Source: Climacium dendroides
Taxonomy: Eukaryota; Streptophyta; Bryopsida; Hypnales; Climaciaceae
Assembly: GCA_950106755.1 (NCBI GenBank)
Contig: OX467092.1
Coordinates: 6,944,001-7,008,000 of the forward strand
Length of the DNA: 64,000 nucleotides
Direction of reading: 5' to 3'
Each line of letters begins with the position of its first letter. Positions within the stretch are counted from its first letter, which is position 1. The translations under genes were made by a program, and so were the position numbers. The notes below the pieces were generated by a model. The model searched no databases. It saw only the letters and a program-made list of their open reading frames with translations, and had not been told where the DNA came from. Of this stretch, positions 1 through 13,000 are shown in pieces.

Positions 1-1058
1 GATTCAAAGTACCTTTACTGCTGCCACATCTGTGGCATCTCTGTACTTCATTCTTACTGTAGCTCTAGTAATTGATTCAAGTACATTAAACTAGGCTAAA
101 AGCAAGGCGAACTCACTCCTAGTTCTTACCCTAGTCCTTACCGGTAAGCTAGGTCTTTCCGCTTACAGCTGCCGAGTCACACAATGCATTAACATTTTAC
201 CCAACATGTCATTTTTTATCAACAAAATATGGGCCCAAAACATATGAACATCGTAGAATATTTAAAACAAACGTTTGTCAAAAAGACACTGAACATAGGT
301 GGATAGATTACGGGACTAGAGAGTCAATAGCATACACCTTTAGCGCAATCAGAGTAATAAAACGTGGCCACATATCAAAAGTAGAAAGTGGCCACAGACC
401 AAAAGCAGTAACTTAAGTATGTAAGGTAATCAATTTGTGCCACCAATTCAATTCCACCTATTTCAAATTTGGAATAGGATAGCGTACCACCCACCGATGC
501 AGACCAACTAGAAACTCCAGATCCACAATAATGTCGTAGCCACGACGTTGCTTACAAGGAAGAGGACCAACTTCTAGTTGGAATTTAAGGTTCACGACGG
601 CAGGGCAGGTTCCTGCTGCAAAGTCAAGATGGTTTCCATATCCTGTTCCATAAGGTGTGCGTGACACAAACAACTAATAACACACGACATCAACTGTAAC
701 AACCAATAAAGTGAAGTGTCAGTAAACATCAAACCAGCTGATTCAAAAGAATTCTAGGTGGAATACCAGAAACATTGGTGAACAGTCTGGCATCATTTCT
801 GCCAGACTTCAGTTTGAAATGGAGTAAATCTAACTGTAGATTGCTATGCTTATTTCTTCCCAAATTCAAGAAACCAAGTGAGGGACCAAAGCAACAGACA
901 CTTTCTATTACCAGAATGGTAGCTGCTACATCTATCCCAAGAGTCTTCTAAGGAATACTCTGGTTCTGAGGTTTGTAACTTAATGGAAGGAAACGAGAGA
1001 CCAGTAAAATGAATAACAAGAATGATACACCCAAGCGGTGCCCTTACTCAGCTGGAGC
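1..1058. other. 3' flank of the F-box/kelch gene, no gene supported
   Basis: This stretch lies downstream of the minus-strand F-box/kelch stop codon and probably holds its 3' UTR and spacer. A 71-residue open frame on the minus strand (458-673) resembles no family I recognise and has no convincing splice partners, so it is not called as a gene. Confidence 0.4.
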
Positions 1059-3165
1059 TCAGGCTTGCAGCACTTGGCAGTGCACAATGTGCGATTTCAG
1101 CCGGTTTCGGCCTGCAAGATTGGACCAGAGGTTGGTCACAAATGACTTGAATTGACCTTTTCCAGAGATGGTTTCCCATAGTTGTCCCTGCTTTTCAGGT
1201 ATATCCGCACTGGCTACATCGACCAGAGTAATACTCATGTTGTTTCGAATAATGCAAAGTTTCCCTCCTAAGGGCACCAAAGCAACAGCCTCCATGGCTC
1301 GTGAGCCTCCGAGATGGAGTCGGCTGTCAACAGATCGACTCCATGCATCACTGTCTCGATCATACATCCGTAACTTGCATCCGTCCCGACAATCCAAAGC
1401 ATATAAATTACCATGAAGCTCGACACATGGGTTTCGCCAACCTGCCACCATTCCATTCATGATAGGAGACCAGTGATTTGCTGCTGGCACATAGACCTCA
1501 CTCATCACCTGCCTCTGAGATCCTAGACCCTTGAGAAACCACCTGGAAATTCATGTACAACTCTGTCAGCTCTCAACACATTGAAGCTCAGCAGATCTTG
1601 TTCGAACACAGGGAGCGAAATTAAACCTCAGAATTCTTGATGTAGGTCTGAGGTCTAGCTAAATCTCAAACCTAGAATTTTGCAGCTCTAATAGAAACCT
1701 TCAGCTCAGATTCTCAACATATAAATGATGATGCACCATCGTATCTTAACCAATCACCCTAAGGAAACTAACCAAGAGTATACTAAAATATTGAAAATCA
1801 AATTCTAGTTCTCAAGTAGAAGGTAGAAGCACCACGCAATATTTCACTGCCGTGTCTAAAATTCACAGCAGGTGGTGCACAATCACAAAACCACCAACGT
1901 ACTAAAGCCTTTTAAACCAATTACACCCTACTGTCTTGAGAATCAGTGATACTTTTGTGTACAGTATCGTGACCTACTGAAATCAAATGAATATAGAAAC
2001 TAAATACAAGTGGGAATGATAAAGAAGATGTGTGCTTCTAGTAGGGAAACGGAACTAACCTTCCACCATATACCACCCCGATGAAGGGAACCATGGCAGT
2101 GCTCATATCAGAGATGGAACACCACTTGTTTCTATTTGGATCATACATTTCCGCCGACCTTAGAGATCTTTGAATTCCCTCACACTCCCCTCCAGCCACA
2201 TAAAGACAGTTGTTTATAACACAGAAGCCAAAGAAGTGTCGCTTCCTCTGCATATTCGGTGCACGGTGCCATTTGTTTGTTCGTGCACTATAATAGACAA
2301 CGCGGCGCATGGAACCTTTCAAAGGATCCTTCCCACCGAAAAGGTATAAATGGCATCCACTCAAAACAGCGCAACCAAAGCCAAGTGCTTCTGAATACTC
2401 AGCTGGGACAGGAGGCAGAGGCTGCCACAGCTGATACCTGCGGCATCCAATCCTAATCTTCAGAGAGAGTACGGATAAGAAAAACAAGAATACATGATGC
2501 AGCAGATACTGCGAGCTACAAGTTTCCAGTAAATCATACCTAGGATTACGGACACACAGACGTAATAATTAAAGCCGAGACATCTTCCAAAGCACATGAG
2601 TATTAAAGACTCGAACATACCTCACAGAGGCTCCGAAACACTTCATAAATATTTCAAAACGTTTTAACTATTAGGTGCATACAAGGTTAGTGTGTAGGAA
2701 CTAAAGACTCGATACATTCAGGCGCAATACAATGTCCAAGACAATGGAAGATTAGTACCTAGGGTCGAAAGCATGCCAAGAGATACGGCCTTCACGATCT
2801 CGCTTTATAACATAGACCCATTCTTCAGCCATACCCAGCCGTCGTCGAAGGGAGTAGAAGAAGTTGCCAGCAAGAAGCCGATCCCATCTTTTACAGACGA
2901 CACGTAGTTTTCGGTGGTAAAATCTTGGTACTCGGATGAGGCAAGCAATTGCAAGGTCGTCTGGAAGCCCCGGTAGCAATTCAGAAGGAATACGTCTTTC
3001 ACCTCGCGTTGGCTTCTTTGGCAGGGTAATAGTAGGTTTGATGTCTGGTCTAACGCAGTGACCTACTGTTCTACCTGGTACAAATCTTCTCCCACCCACA
3101 GACAGGCCTGCGTCTACTCCCCCACAGTAACATGCTGCGGTCTCAACCTGGAAGTCCAAATTCAT
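1059..3165 (-). CDS. SAGL1: F-box/kelch-repeat protein, SAGL1-like (3 exons)
   Basis: Three minus-strand exons, 3165-2759, 2437-2060 and 1542-1059, join in phase through GT/AG introns. They give a 422-residue protein close in length to Arabidopsis SAGL1 (about 430). The F-box lies near residues 65-105 (PGLPDDLAIACLIRVP, then VCKRWDRLLAG). Kelch blades fill the rest, with YLFGGKDP, YVAGGECEGIQR and GMVAGWRNPC, and the protein ends in the family-typical KSHIVHCQVLQA. F-box/kelch proteins are substrate adaptors of SCF E3 ubiquitin ligases: the F-box binds the SKP1-like subunit and the kelch propeller binds the target. The flowering-plant SAGL1 is known for controlling cuticular wax and phenylpropanoid enzymes by proteasomal turnover. 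Whether targets are the same here is inference. The ATG at 3165 gives an N-terminus similar in length to the homologue. A 5' UTR intron is likely (see 3166-5230). Confidence 0.93.
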
Positions 3166-5230
3166 CCATGATTGTGCACGAATCGCTCGAGTCAGGAAAG
3201 CAAGAAATTAAAGAAGGGCGAATACACTACTATCACCTCTCACATTGGAACGCATAGAATATTCAGGCCAACGAGTATCAAGCTAATGGGTTACACGGCG
3301 TTGATATTGTACATTCTCCAAGACATATACTGCTCACCATCATGCATCTCTACGATAAAATCGCTATCATGCACCTCTACACATGTATATAAAAAATTAA
3401 GTACCAATGGTTCAAAAGAGAGCGCACTAAATTTAAACGAATCCAACTCTCTTTTGGCAATTGAATACAATTGAATCTAAAGCACTGTCATAAGAATTAA
3501 AAAACCGATCCAAAACAACACTCCCCGTCTTATGCGAGCTACTTGACATCCACTATGTCTCAATTAATCTTCATTTGTAAGACAACCTTCAAAACCCGAT
3601 CAGTGACAGCTTGGATTTTCGAACTAATTAATACTCTCGTGAAAATCCAATTGCAAACAGTGAGTTCTGAACTTATTGGATCTATTGCTTCTACAGCTGG
3701 AGAGCACTCACATTCACGGTTTACAGTTACACGACATCATTTATCGGTCAGCCAAAGTCGAGAACCGAAAAACAACAAGGACTTCATGACCACCGTAATA
3801 CATTAATTAAAGCGATAGATATTAGCATTAATCCTAAAAGACTCGCTTACCAAACCAATGGTTGTTCAGAAAATAGGAGAGCAACTCTGGTACCATCTCC
3901 TTCCAGAAAAGGAACCAAGACAGCACCGCTCTAAACGGCAAAAGAAACTATTCAAGCATACAGAACCTCTTTAACGTCTCAGACCTCATCATGCTGTTGC
4001 TAACACTCACGGGACTCTTCTTGTCAATAAAGAAACATTTATAACTTCAAACCATGTCCACAAACGAAATGTATTGATAAGCAAAGATGTATTGAAGGAC
4101 TACAACACTACAACTTCTGGCTGTCTTACCTGAGGAACGGGATGTACAGCCCGATGCATTGCGGACGCGGTGGTGATCTTCGTCAATCAGCATACTTCCT
4201 CGATTCCACATGAAGTTACCACCACCTCAAAATGCAAAATGGTAACTCCTCATTGTTCCATATCTTCCACTACATCTTTTCCTAGCTTACACTTTGCAGA
4301 CCGCAAAATACACTCTCCAACCACTTCGACACCCTCAACATCCGAAACCTCGCCTCTCCATCTCCCCAAGCCCTCCCTCATTCCGCATCCAACGCCATCT
4401 GCTATTCCCTTCGCCGTCTCTACGGCTCAAAAAGAGCCTCCTCCTTCCGTTTTATTACTCCTTCCGCACTCCCGAACCGCTCACCTCCGCCTCTCCCTCA
4501 CGATCCTTCCGCCGAAAAAAAAAATCCGTCGACCTAGTTCAAAACGCGAAGAACATTACAGTTCTGACAATGAAAACATTCCCTGAAAAACACTATCCAA
4601 GCCTCTTCTACTCGTGCGAGCAACAAAATCGGGAAACACTACAAGAGCGCCATCCGCAACAATGCATCAAACCGGCACAAAACTCCAAGCCCTCTGCCAT
4701 AGCCAGCCCCCCTCACGCCCTTCACCCTTACTCAAATCAAGATATTCCTAGATCCACGTATCAAGATAAAATGTAACCCCAAGCTACATGATTCGCCAAC
4801 CCCTTTCAAGCCGTACTCTCTCACACAAATCGCGCTTCTATTAGATTCACGCATGCATAAAATGTACCACGAACATAGATAAAAAATTCAGAAGCTCAAA
4901 TCTTCTCTTCTCGAATAATTCTCGCGATAGTTAGATTATTTGAAAAATAATTGAAGTTTCACGACATTCCAGTTATCTAGGGTTTATTAAAAGAGGCTGT
5001 GATGAACAGTTTCGTGATGTTGATATATGGGGTGATGAACTAAAGAGAATTCGTAGATGTGATGATTGGTAGATTTTAGGGAGGCACACCATTAACGCCG
5101 TGGGTGCCGTGGTTTGAAGTTTGAACCACCAACCATGCAGGGCTGTAATTAGTAACAGACCAGTAGTAGAAATACCCGGCCAATGCATTCATTCAAATAC
5201 AATACAATAATAATAAGACTAACAAGAAAG
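3166..5230 (-). promoter_or_regulatory. Leader and promoter region of the F-box/kelch gene
   Basis: On the minus strand a strong splice donor (CAG/GTAAGA, break at 4130/4129) precedes a possible AG acceptor near 3190. This suggests a 5' UTR intron of about 0.9 kb with an upstream non-coding exon beyond 4130. The plus strand at 4250-4560 is C/T-rich, so the transcript would be purine-rich there. Open frames on the plus strand in this stretch are low-complexity Ser/Pro/Thr-rich and are not called as genes. Confidence 0.35.
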
Positions 5231-5316
5231 AGGGTCAATGCCCACACTATTTAAACGAAAAATTCGAATTTATACCTATACCGTACATTTACAGCTCAAC
5301 CGGCCCCAGTGGGCTA

Positions 5317-5475
5317 CCCCCCCCCCCCCCTTTTCTTTCTCTTTTAACCTTTTTTTTTTTTTACCTTTTACTTTTACTTTTTTTACCTTTTTCTTTTACT
5401 TTTTTTACCTTTTTCTTTTGCCTTTTTCTTTTACCTTTTTCTTTACTTTTTTTTTACCTTTTTCCTTTTTGTCTT
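5317..5475. repeat. Poly-C run and polypyrimidine tract
   Basis: A run of 14 C is followed by about 140 bases made almost only of T with scattered C and A, in the pattern TTTTTACCTTTTTCTTTTAC. This is a simple polypyrimidine repeat. Confidence 0.9.
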
Positions 5476-5596
5476 TTGGAGCACAAAATTAAAATTATTT
5501 CCGGATTTCAAGCTGCTTTTTAGGCTCTAGAAATGTTTCCAAGTGGGAGAAAAGGTAGTTGGATATTCACAGAATCTGTTTTGTTTTGTTTAAAAA

Positions 5597-5830
5597 CAAA
5601 TGGAAGAACAATTGCATTAAAAAAATTCACCGGAACCTTTCTTTTCTTTTCTTTTTAAAAAACAAATGGAAGAACCATTGCATTAAAAAAATTCACCGGA
5701 ACCTTTCTTTTCTTTTCTTTTTAAAAAACAAATGGAAGAACCATTGCATTAAAAAAATTCACTAGAACCTTTCTTTTCTTTTCTTTTTAAAAAACAAATG
5801 GAAGAACCATTGCATTTAAAAAAATTCACC
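5597..5830. repeat. 66-bp minisatellite, about 3.5 copies
   Basis: Copies begin at 5597, 5663, 5729 and 5795, exactly 66 bp apart, each with CAAATGGAAGAACCATTGCA followed by an A run and a TTTCTTTTCTTTTC block. Copies are nearly identical, so the expansion looks recent. The period is a multiple of three, which keeps a false reading frame open (KNKWKNHCIKKIH repeats). Confidence 0.92.
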
Positions 5831-6114
5831 AAAAACCATTTTTTGGCTTCAACATAAAGTGTAAATTACTGTGGGTTCAAATTTACTAGGTCACAAATGT
5901 GTAGGGGGCTGAAAAAAATTTGAATCTATGAGGGGTTTCTCGGGTATTCATAGTTTTGTAGGGGGAATGCGTAAAATTGTCCCTAGAAGAGGATGGTATA
6001 ATGCTTTGAGGAATACCTCAAGTGGTGATAATTTTTAGAGCATTTTTTTCATACTCACAAGTAAGTTAAGTGACTTGGCCAACAAATATTTTCACTATTT
6101 TGCATATATATGTA

Positions 6115-6695
6115 CTACCTCTGTCCAGAAATAAATCCAGGGTTTTCTAGAAATGGCTAGATTAGTATGAAAATGGCTCCTATTTTCAAAGGATTTTGTA
6201 GTTATTGTAGCTTCTATTAATCCCCACTAGGTGTGAAAGAGTGAAGGTCAATAGTGAAGCAGCACATGTTGAAAATAGGCAACAAAATCAACAATTTTTT
6301 TTCCCTTTTTGGAATTGCTCCAATGGTATTAATTTTGATCATTTTCTAAGTAATGTTGGTGTAGTGATGTCCATTGATGTCCTCTGTATTCAATTCCGAC
6401 AATGTCTTGTGATTCAAGTCCGAGAAATTCTCAACAAAAGATTTATTAGTAGTAGCTTTTGTATGGTTGTGGGTTGAATTCTTCGCCTTTGGTTGGTTAA
6501 AGGTTGCACTTCAATCCCCTTTGCAAGGATTGAATTGCTATAAAGCCTATGGAATGTGGTATTTGCAGATTTTTTTGCTTTTGGATGTTCAAAGTAACTT
6601 TAGTCGTTGTCCATTAAGTTGTGAAGAGCAAATCTCGAATTTAATTTGGGACAAGTATATTTGGAAACCCCAAATTTATTTTGGGACGGAGGTAG
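6115..6695. mobile_element. Stowaway-like (Tc1/mariner) MITE, 581 bp
   Basis: The left end CTACCTCTGTCCAGAAATAA and the reverse complement of the right end (CTACCTCCGTCCCAAAATAA) form a terminal inverted repeat with three mismatches in the first 20 bases. Each end is flanked by the dinucleotide TA (6113-6114 and 6696-6697), the target duplication of Tc1/mariner elements. The ends match the known plant Stowaway type (CTCCCTCCGTCCC). No transposase is encoded, so it is a non-autonomous copy. The short open frames inside are incidental. Confidence 0.85.
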
Positions 6696-6826
6696 TATTC
6701 ATGAGTGAAGCTTCTCTACTTTTTTAGATGTAAGCTCTACTTTACATAACATGGCTATGTTGGTTGGCCTTGTTTCTCAAAAAACCATTTTGGAAAACCC
6801 CTAAATTACTTTAGTAGACTTATTAA

Positions 6827-6923
6827 CACTACAAAAGAAAGTTAAAATTTTATTAAAAAGACACCTTAAAGGTCATTACTTAAAATTAGGACTATACTTA
6901 AAACACCCCTTTCTCTTGTAGTG
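6827..6923. mobile_element. Miniature CACTA element, 97 bp
   Basis: Starts CACTACAAAAGAAAG and ends CTTTCTCTTGTAGTG, an inverted repeat of the CACTA (En/Spm) type. Both sides carry the 3-bp direct duplication TAA (6824-6826 and 6924-6926), as expected for this superfamily. The internal part is AT-rich and non-coding. Confidence 0.85.
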
Positions 6924-7084
6924 TAAGGTAATTATATTCATCATTGGACTTCCAAAATTGATAGGTATTGAAAATTGTCTTCAACACATGTTGCCTAAAG
7001 TTTTGTCTTTCTATATCAAATTGATCATACTCTTGAATAATTCACTTGTGAGTAAGTATAAACACCACATGATGTTTAATTTAT

Positions 7085-7735
7085 TATGCCTTTGTTTGGG
7101 ATGTCTTGTGAAAGAAACCCCTCCCTTCAAATTACTAAGTGAGGTTTTAAATTGTCATGCCTTTATTCAATGTGTCATGTGAAAAAGACCCCCCGTAAAT
7201 ATTGATTGAGGCTTGAATTGTCATGCTTTTATCTTGGACGTCTTACAAAAAAGACCCCACACACCAAATCACTGAATGAGGCTTTAGTTATCAATTTTGT
7301 CTTTGTCTACAATGTCATGTGAAAAAGAACCCATCCCTAAACATTGAATGAGGCTTAAGTTGTCATGATGCCTTTATTATGGACATTTTATAAAAGAGAC
7401 CTCTACTAAATTAACCTCTGAGCATCCAACTCAAATTCATTGAAATCCAAACCCATTGGAACTCATACCTCTTAAGCTACCATCCAAAATGAGATTCACA
7501 AAATATTGATCATACTGATTGGTAGTGGAGAGAGGTCCAAAGGTGCATGAAAATGGATCAATGATTTGACCGTACCATTTGAAAGATAATAACAGTCAAA
7601 CAAGGACAACCTTCTAAGTCAAAGAGGCTACATTTTGGCTTGTAAGGTGATAGGGATTAAATGAGTGAGTGAAGCTTAAGTTGTTATACCTTTATCCAAG
7701 GCATCATGTGAAAAGACCCCTTCTAAAACATTGTT
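7085..7735. repeat. Diverged tandem repeats, GAGGCTTAAGTTGTCATG family (left block)
   Basis: The block contains repeated versions of a roughly 60-80 base unit with landmarks GAGGCTTAAGTTGTCATGCC, a TTTGT or TTTAT stretch, ACATTCTACAAAA and GACCCC plus CACCAAATCACTAAGTG. Copies vary in length and sequence. It lies directly left of the left arm of a long inverted repeat. No coding potential is seen. Confidence 0.75.
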
Positions 7736-7738
7736 TTG

Positions 7739-8090
7739 TTTAACTTCTAAAGGACTTGATTCATTGTGAAGAGGTCAAACATCATATCTAAGCTAAATTT
7801 AGCCTTGTAATTTGTGTTCAAATTTTTTTTTTTAATTTATTACTTGAAATTATGAATTGGGTAGCATTTGTAAAAATCTCAATTTGTTTCGTGAAAATTT
7901 ATAATTGTTATCATTTTTATTGCAAAAATTGAATATACATAAATAAAAATAGAAAAAAATCCAATTTTTTTGAAATTTTCTCAAGAGGTACAAGTATCAA
8001 TGGAGATTAGTGAGAAAAATTTTCAATAGATTGTTTTATTTTTTACATCCAAAACAACCATAGTAAAAACCTTGAAGTCAAATTTGACTA
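7739..8090 (+). repeat. Long inverted repeat, left arm
   Basis: This arm (about 350 bp) is an imperfect reverse complement of 11109-11437. For example AAACCTTGAAGTCAAATTTG near its right end pairs with TTTGACTTCAAGGTCTTTG at the start of the other arm. AAGGACTTGATTCATTGTG near its left end pairs with CAATGGATCAAGCCCTTTAG. The 3 kb between the arms is AT-rich and then filled with tandem repeats. It may be a large foldback or TIR element that has decayed. Confidence 0.75.
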
Positions 8091-9529
8091 TTAAACCAAA
8101 TTTATTCTTTTGTTTAATTGGTGTATAAAATTTTGATATTTTTTACTAGTGGAAAACTATATTTTCTATATTTTTATCTCTTTCAATAATTTTGATGGAA
8201 AAATCAAAATAACATCATTAAAAGTGCACTTCGCATATAAAAAGTACAAATATAAGAAATTAAGAGTATTAGGGAAGTCAAGTATATAATTGCAATGAAA
8301 TTTTCACAAATACTATTAAAAATTTAGAAATAAATAAATGTGTCGAAGACATTAAATCAATGCATTTTTTTTAACATAAGAACAACAATTATCAACATTG
8401 TTATTTGATAAAACTAAGTTATATATGTACGAAACTATGAAAATTTCAAATTGACACAAATATTGAAACAAGATATGAAATCATAAAAAAGATTTATTAT
8501 TATAATACTTCAAAGTCACTTTCATGACAAATCACAAATAAACATCTCTCTATTTCAATACTTATTACAAATTAGCAATGTATCAACTCTAAATAATAGT
8601 ATACACTATATTTTTTGCCATTGGAAAATCAAAGTTCCTATATTGTACATGTCTCAAATGTGCTTTTATGATTTTGTTCTATACCATTTCTTCATATAAT
8701 AAAGACAAATTCTATAATGTTTAAAAAGTGCCTACCTTTTTTGCGAAATGTTTTGGATCTTAAATTTTGTCACAAGAGGATAGGCACATGCCTACTTTCT
8801 CAATGCTAAGTTTCATATTTAGTTATATTTATAGGAGGTAGATACATGCATGCATTTCTCTCTTGTGCTATGTTTATTGTGATTTTTTAAATCTAGAAGA
8901 GGAAATAAAAAGTATATTAGAATAATCTGAAAATTTTATCATAAATGAAGGACAGAACGAGAAATATAATTTTATAACTTAAATTTAAAATGAAAAAATA
9001 TATATACAAATGAAAAACACACTATACTATATTATTTGGAATCTAACACATGGAGCTTTCAATTTCAATAGCTCTTTCAATTTTTGACATTTTTTCAAAT
9101 TGAGCAAAAATAAGACTTGTTAAAATTCATTTTATTAGTTTAAATAAAATTCCAGAAATAGTTATTTTGAAAGTTTTAATTAAGGTTGACCAAGGTGCAT
9201 CCACTTTTTGGATGTGAAAATCTAAAATGGGTTAAGTTAAAATGCATATGATAGAAGCATCATATTGAAGGAACATACTACCACCAAACATTGAATGGGA
9301 TTTAATCCCTTGATACCTAAATCATTTTTTGAATTATTGCAAATTTTTACTTATATTTTTGCACAGATATATAATTTACTACAATTTTACAACATTGGGC
9401 ATGAAGAAAGATTGTCTTTTTAAAATTCAACTATTGCATTGGATGAATGAGAAGTTGGTTGGATGAAGTAGTGCCTTGAAGACCTCCATTCATCATACAA
9501 AATGTAGGAGTTGGAATGCTTAAGGATTA

Positions 9530-11105
9530 AATTGTAATGTCTTTGTCTAGACACCTCGTTAGAAAGACCTCCACCACCAAATACTAAGTATTAAGTGAAG
9601 TTTAAATTATATTGCCTACGTCAAGGGCATTCTATGAAAGCAACCCTTCACCAATTAGTGAGTGAGGCTTAAGTTGCTATGCTTTTATCAAGAGTGTCTT
9701 ACAAAAGGCCCCCCACCAAATCACTAAGTGAGGCTTAAATTGTCATGCCTTTGTCTCGGTCATTGTAAGAAAAAGATTCTACCACTATCTAACATTGAGT
9801 GAAACTTAAGTTGCCATACCTTCGTCAAGGGAGTCTTGTAAAAACGGACTCTCCTACCAAAAGGTAAATGAGATTTAAGTTGTCATGCTTTTGTTTAAGG
9901 CCTTTTACAAAAAATAACCTTCCACCAAATCACTAAGGGAGGCTTAAGTTGTCATGCCTTTGTTATGGACATTCTACAAAAAAGACTCCACCACCATCAA
10001 ATCATTCAAGTAAGGCTTCAACTATTGTCATGCCTTTGTTATGGACATTCTACAAAAAAAACTCCACCACCATCAAATCATCCAAGTAAGGCTTCAACTA
10101 TTGTCATGCCTTTTCTTAAGGCATACTACAAAAAAATATTCATGGCTACTAAACACTCAATGAGCTAGTAATCATGAGGATCAAGTTTGTGCATCAAAAT
10201 TATACATTCAATGGAACAAATTCATTATGATTTGGACAAGTGACATGTAAACAATGATACTTTACCTAGTTTGTTTTTCACCCTCTAGAAAGGGCTCAAA
10301 GCTTCAATTCTTAATTAATGTTTTACAAAAGTTAAATAATGAAATTCTAACAAGTTATTTCTTTTCAAAAAATTGAACATATCCATTTAGGTAACCACAC
10401 CCTAAATCACTTGAATATGGCATAATAGTTATATACTACAAAAAAAAAAAAAATTACATTGGTACATCCAAATGAAGCAAGATACAAGTGGTTGCACAAT
10501 TTTAGGATGCATGATCACTTAGTTTTAAATTTTCAAAAGTGAAGGTTTTGAGAGTCTCTAAATGTAATTTAGATTAATCCAGCATCTATTATATATATCC
10601 ACCAAGAGAAGATATTTGCAAAGAGTCTCAAAACAATTTCCAAGAAATAGGCTAAACTTTAAAAAGTTGCTATTCTTGCAATACAATAAATGAACGTCAA
10701 CATTACCAACTCCAAATTATTTTTGCCTTTTTGATGTCAATTCTACCATCTACCACTTTAGATATTCTGCTTGTTCATTTTCCATTTTTACCTTTGTTAA
10801 GGGCATTTTGCAAAAGGGGCTCCCTACCAAATTATTGAGCGAGTCTTAAAATATCAAGCCTTTGTCTAAGGCCTCCTATGGAAAAAAACCCACCACCACC
10901 ACCACCAAACATTGACTTTAGCTGAACCACTGAAGTTGTCATGCCTTTGTAAAGGATATCTTGCAAATGGGACCTCAATCAAATCACTAAGTGAGGCTTA
11001 AGTTGTCATGCCTTTGTTTGGAACATTCTACATAAAAAGTTTACCTACCCAACATTGAGCGAGGCTTAAGCTTTAATACCTTTATTTGGAACATCCTACA
11101 AAAGA
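9530..11105. repeat. Diverged tandem repeats, GAGGCTTAAGTTGTCATG family (right blocks)
   Basis: The same repeat family as at 7.1-7.7 kb fills about 9530-10160 and 10790-11105. Three nearly identical 76-bp copies lie in direct succession near 9953, 10029 and 10105 (CATGCCTTTGTTATGGACAT in the first two, with TTTTCTTAAGG in the third). A non-repeat AT-rich stretch separates the two blocks. The right block abuts the right arm of the long inverted repeat. Confidence 0.75.
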
Positions 11106-11108
11106 GAA

Positions 11109-11437
11109 TTTGACTTCAAGGTCTTTGTTGTAGTTGTTTTAGGTGTAAAAAATTAAAAAAACAATTGAAATTTTTTTCACTAATCTCCAATGCTATTTGT
11201 ACTTCTTGAGAAAATTAGATTTTATCCTATTTTTACTTATTTATATTCAATTTTTGCAACAAAAATGATAATAATTGCAATTTTTCATGGAATAAATTGA
11301 AATTTCTCAAAGTAATATACAATTCAAAGTTTCAAGTAATAAAAATATAAGATTGTTATTTGAACACAATTTATAAGGCTAAATCTAGCTTAGATTTGAT
11401 GTTAAACCATACAATGGATCAAGCCCTTTAGGGATTA
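11109..11437 (-). repeat. Long inverted repeat, right arm
   Basis: Reverse-complement partner of 7739-8090, as described there. Divergence between arms includes several small indels, so the element is old. Confidence 0.75.
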
Positions 11438-13000
11438 AATATGAAGAATGAAAGATAATTACCAACAATATTTGAAAAAAATATAGCTTCAAGATATTGA
11501 TCAATTTTGTGTAAAGCAGGGTTAGTTTTAGAGCTCTCATATCATTCAAAGTTTCTATATATCACCTTATCATAAATGATTTTTTACTATGAATATACCC
11601 ATATATATTGCCCTTTTCTTCCCAATTGCAAGATCTATTGGTTGTTTTTGTAATGGAATGTAGTCAAAAGTGTCAATGGATGCAATCATATACAACAAAA
11701 TGACATATTGGACATAAAGTGCCTATAATTGGGGTAGAAAGTAATGATTTTAAAATAGTCAATATTCATTGATCAAAGTTCAAAGTAATGTTGTAAGTAT
11801 TAGAACTTATCATATTGATAAGTGAACTCAATTGAATGAGCCAAATAGGAATAGAATGTGTAAGTCAAGTCACTATCCTTATTGTCCACAATGGAAAGCT
11901 ATGAGTTTTCCTTCGACTACCTATAATACACTATTATTTTTTTGGTATTGAGTTGATTAGATTACTCTTCAATTTGCTACTCAATTGCAATAAAAATTAA
12001 AAATTTCAGTGAACTTTAGGCTATGTGCAATTATAAAAGTAACAACACTAGATATTAGTTAAAAATTTCTACAACCATTCATTTAAGTTGATGTGCATAG
12101 ATAGAATCATGAATACAATTATCCTAATAAAGATTTATAGAAACCTAAAAATGTAATATATTGTACTTATTGGTCAAGGTAGTCACTACCTACTGAATAA
12201 TTGATTAAAAAGTTAGCAATGTCATTTGGCAAATGTTTGAAAATAGAAAGACTTGTATTTTTCACACAAAAAATAATATTCTAAAATCAGCTTCCAAAGG
12301 TACTTTTTTGTTAACCTTAACCACCAAGTATAGTATATGCATTCCGTGGCATTTGGATCTACATTGTCAAAGATATTGAATTTCCGAGTTTTCTTAAATT
12401 AAAAAATTACTTTAGCTTTCATTTTATTATAAAGTGGCAATGACATAGAGTACACTAGTCTATTTGACATTGCAAGGTTTCAAAAGACTCATACAACAGA
12501 ATTGGGAAGACGAATTACATTGATTCCTAAGCTTCTAGTATCTAAGTTTCTAACTTAAGATAGGAGGTTCATAAATCGACCATCTAAGGAATAATGACCC
12601 TTTATAGGAAAATCAATAGAGCGTAACATTTTTCACATATTTTTGGTATAAAGAGAAAAAAGAAAGAGTTTGGTGGCAATTTAAACCATAATTTTCTGAC
12701 TTAGAATGAATTAACTATGAATTTTGAAAGCAAAAGGTGCGCAGGTAGCTATTGGTGCTCATAAATTGGACCAATCTTCAATCAAAATCAGCCTCTGAAT
12801 GGAGCACTTCAAGCTTATAATTTTGGGTCTCAGAGAATGATCCGCATCATGCTTTGATTTATTTTAGCCTTACATGAATGTATATTTTACTCAAAGTGAT
12901 TTAAGAACACAATTAAAAAACAAAAAATGCATTGAACAAACTCTGATCCATTTTTGAAACTCTCTACACTATTTATGACAATTCTACATGATGGTTCTAA
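11438..13000. other. AT-rich spacer, no gene seen
   Basis: No reading frame, RNA gene or clear repeat can be supported here. The right end grades into the more GC-balanced leader of the aldo/keto reductase gene. Confidence 0.5.

Noticed and set aside
458..673. 71-residue minus-strand frame with protein-like composition
   Set aside because: No homologue recalled and no splice junctions linking it to the F-box gene or another gene; could be a remnant but cannot be supported.
4170..4776. Two overlapping plus-strand frames of 138 and 160 residues
   Set aside because: They overlap in different frames, are Ser/Pro/Thr-rich, and lie in the C/T-rich strand opposite the likely 5' UTR of the F-box gene.
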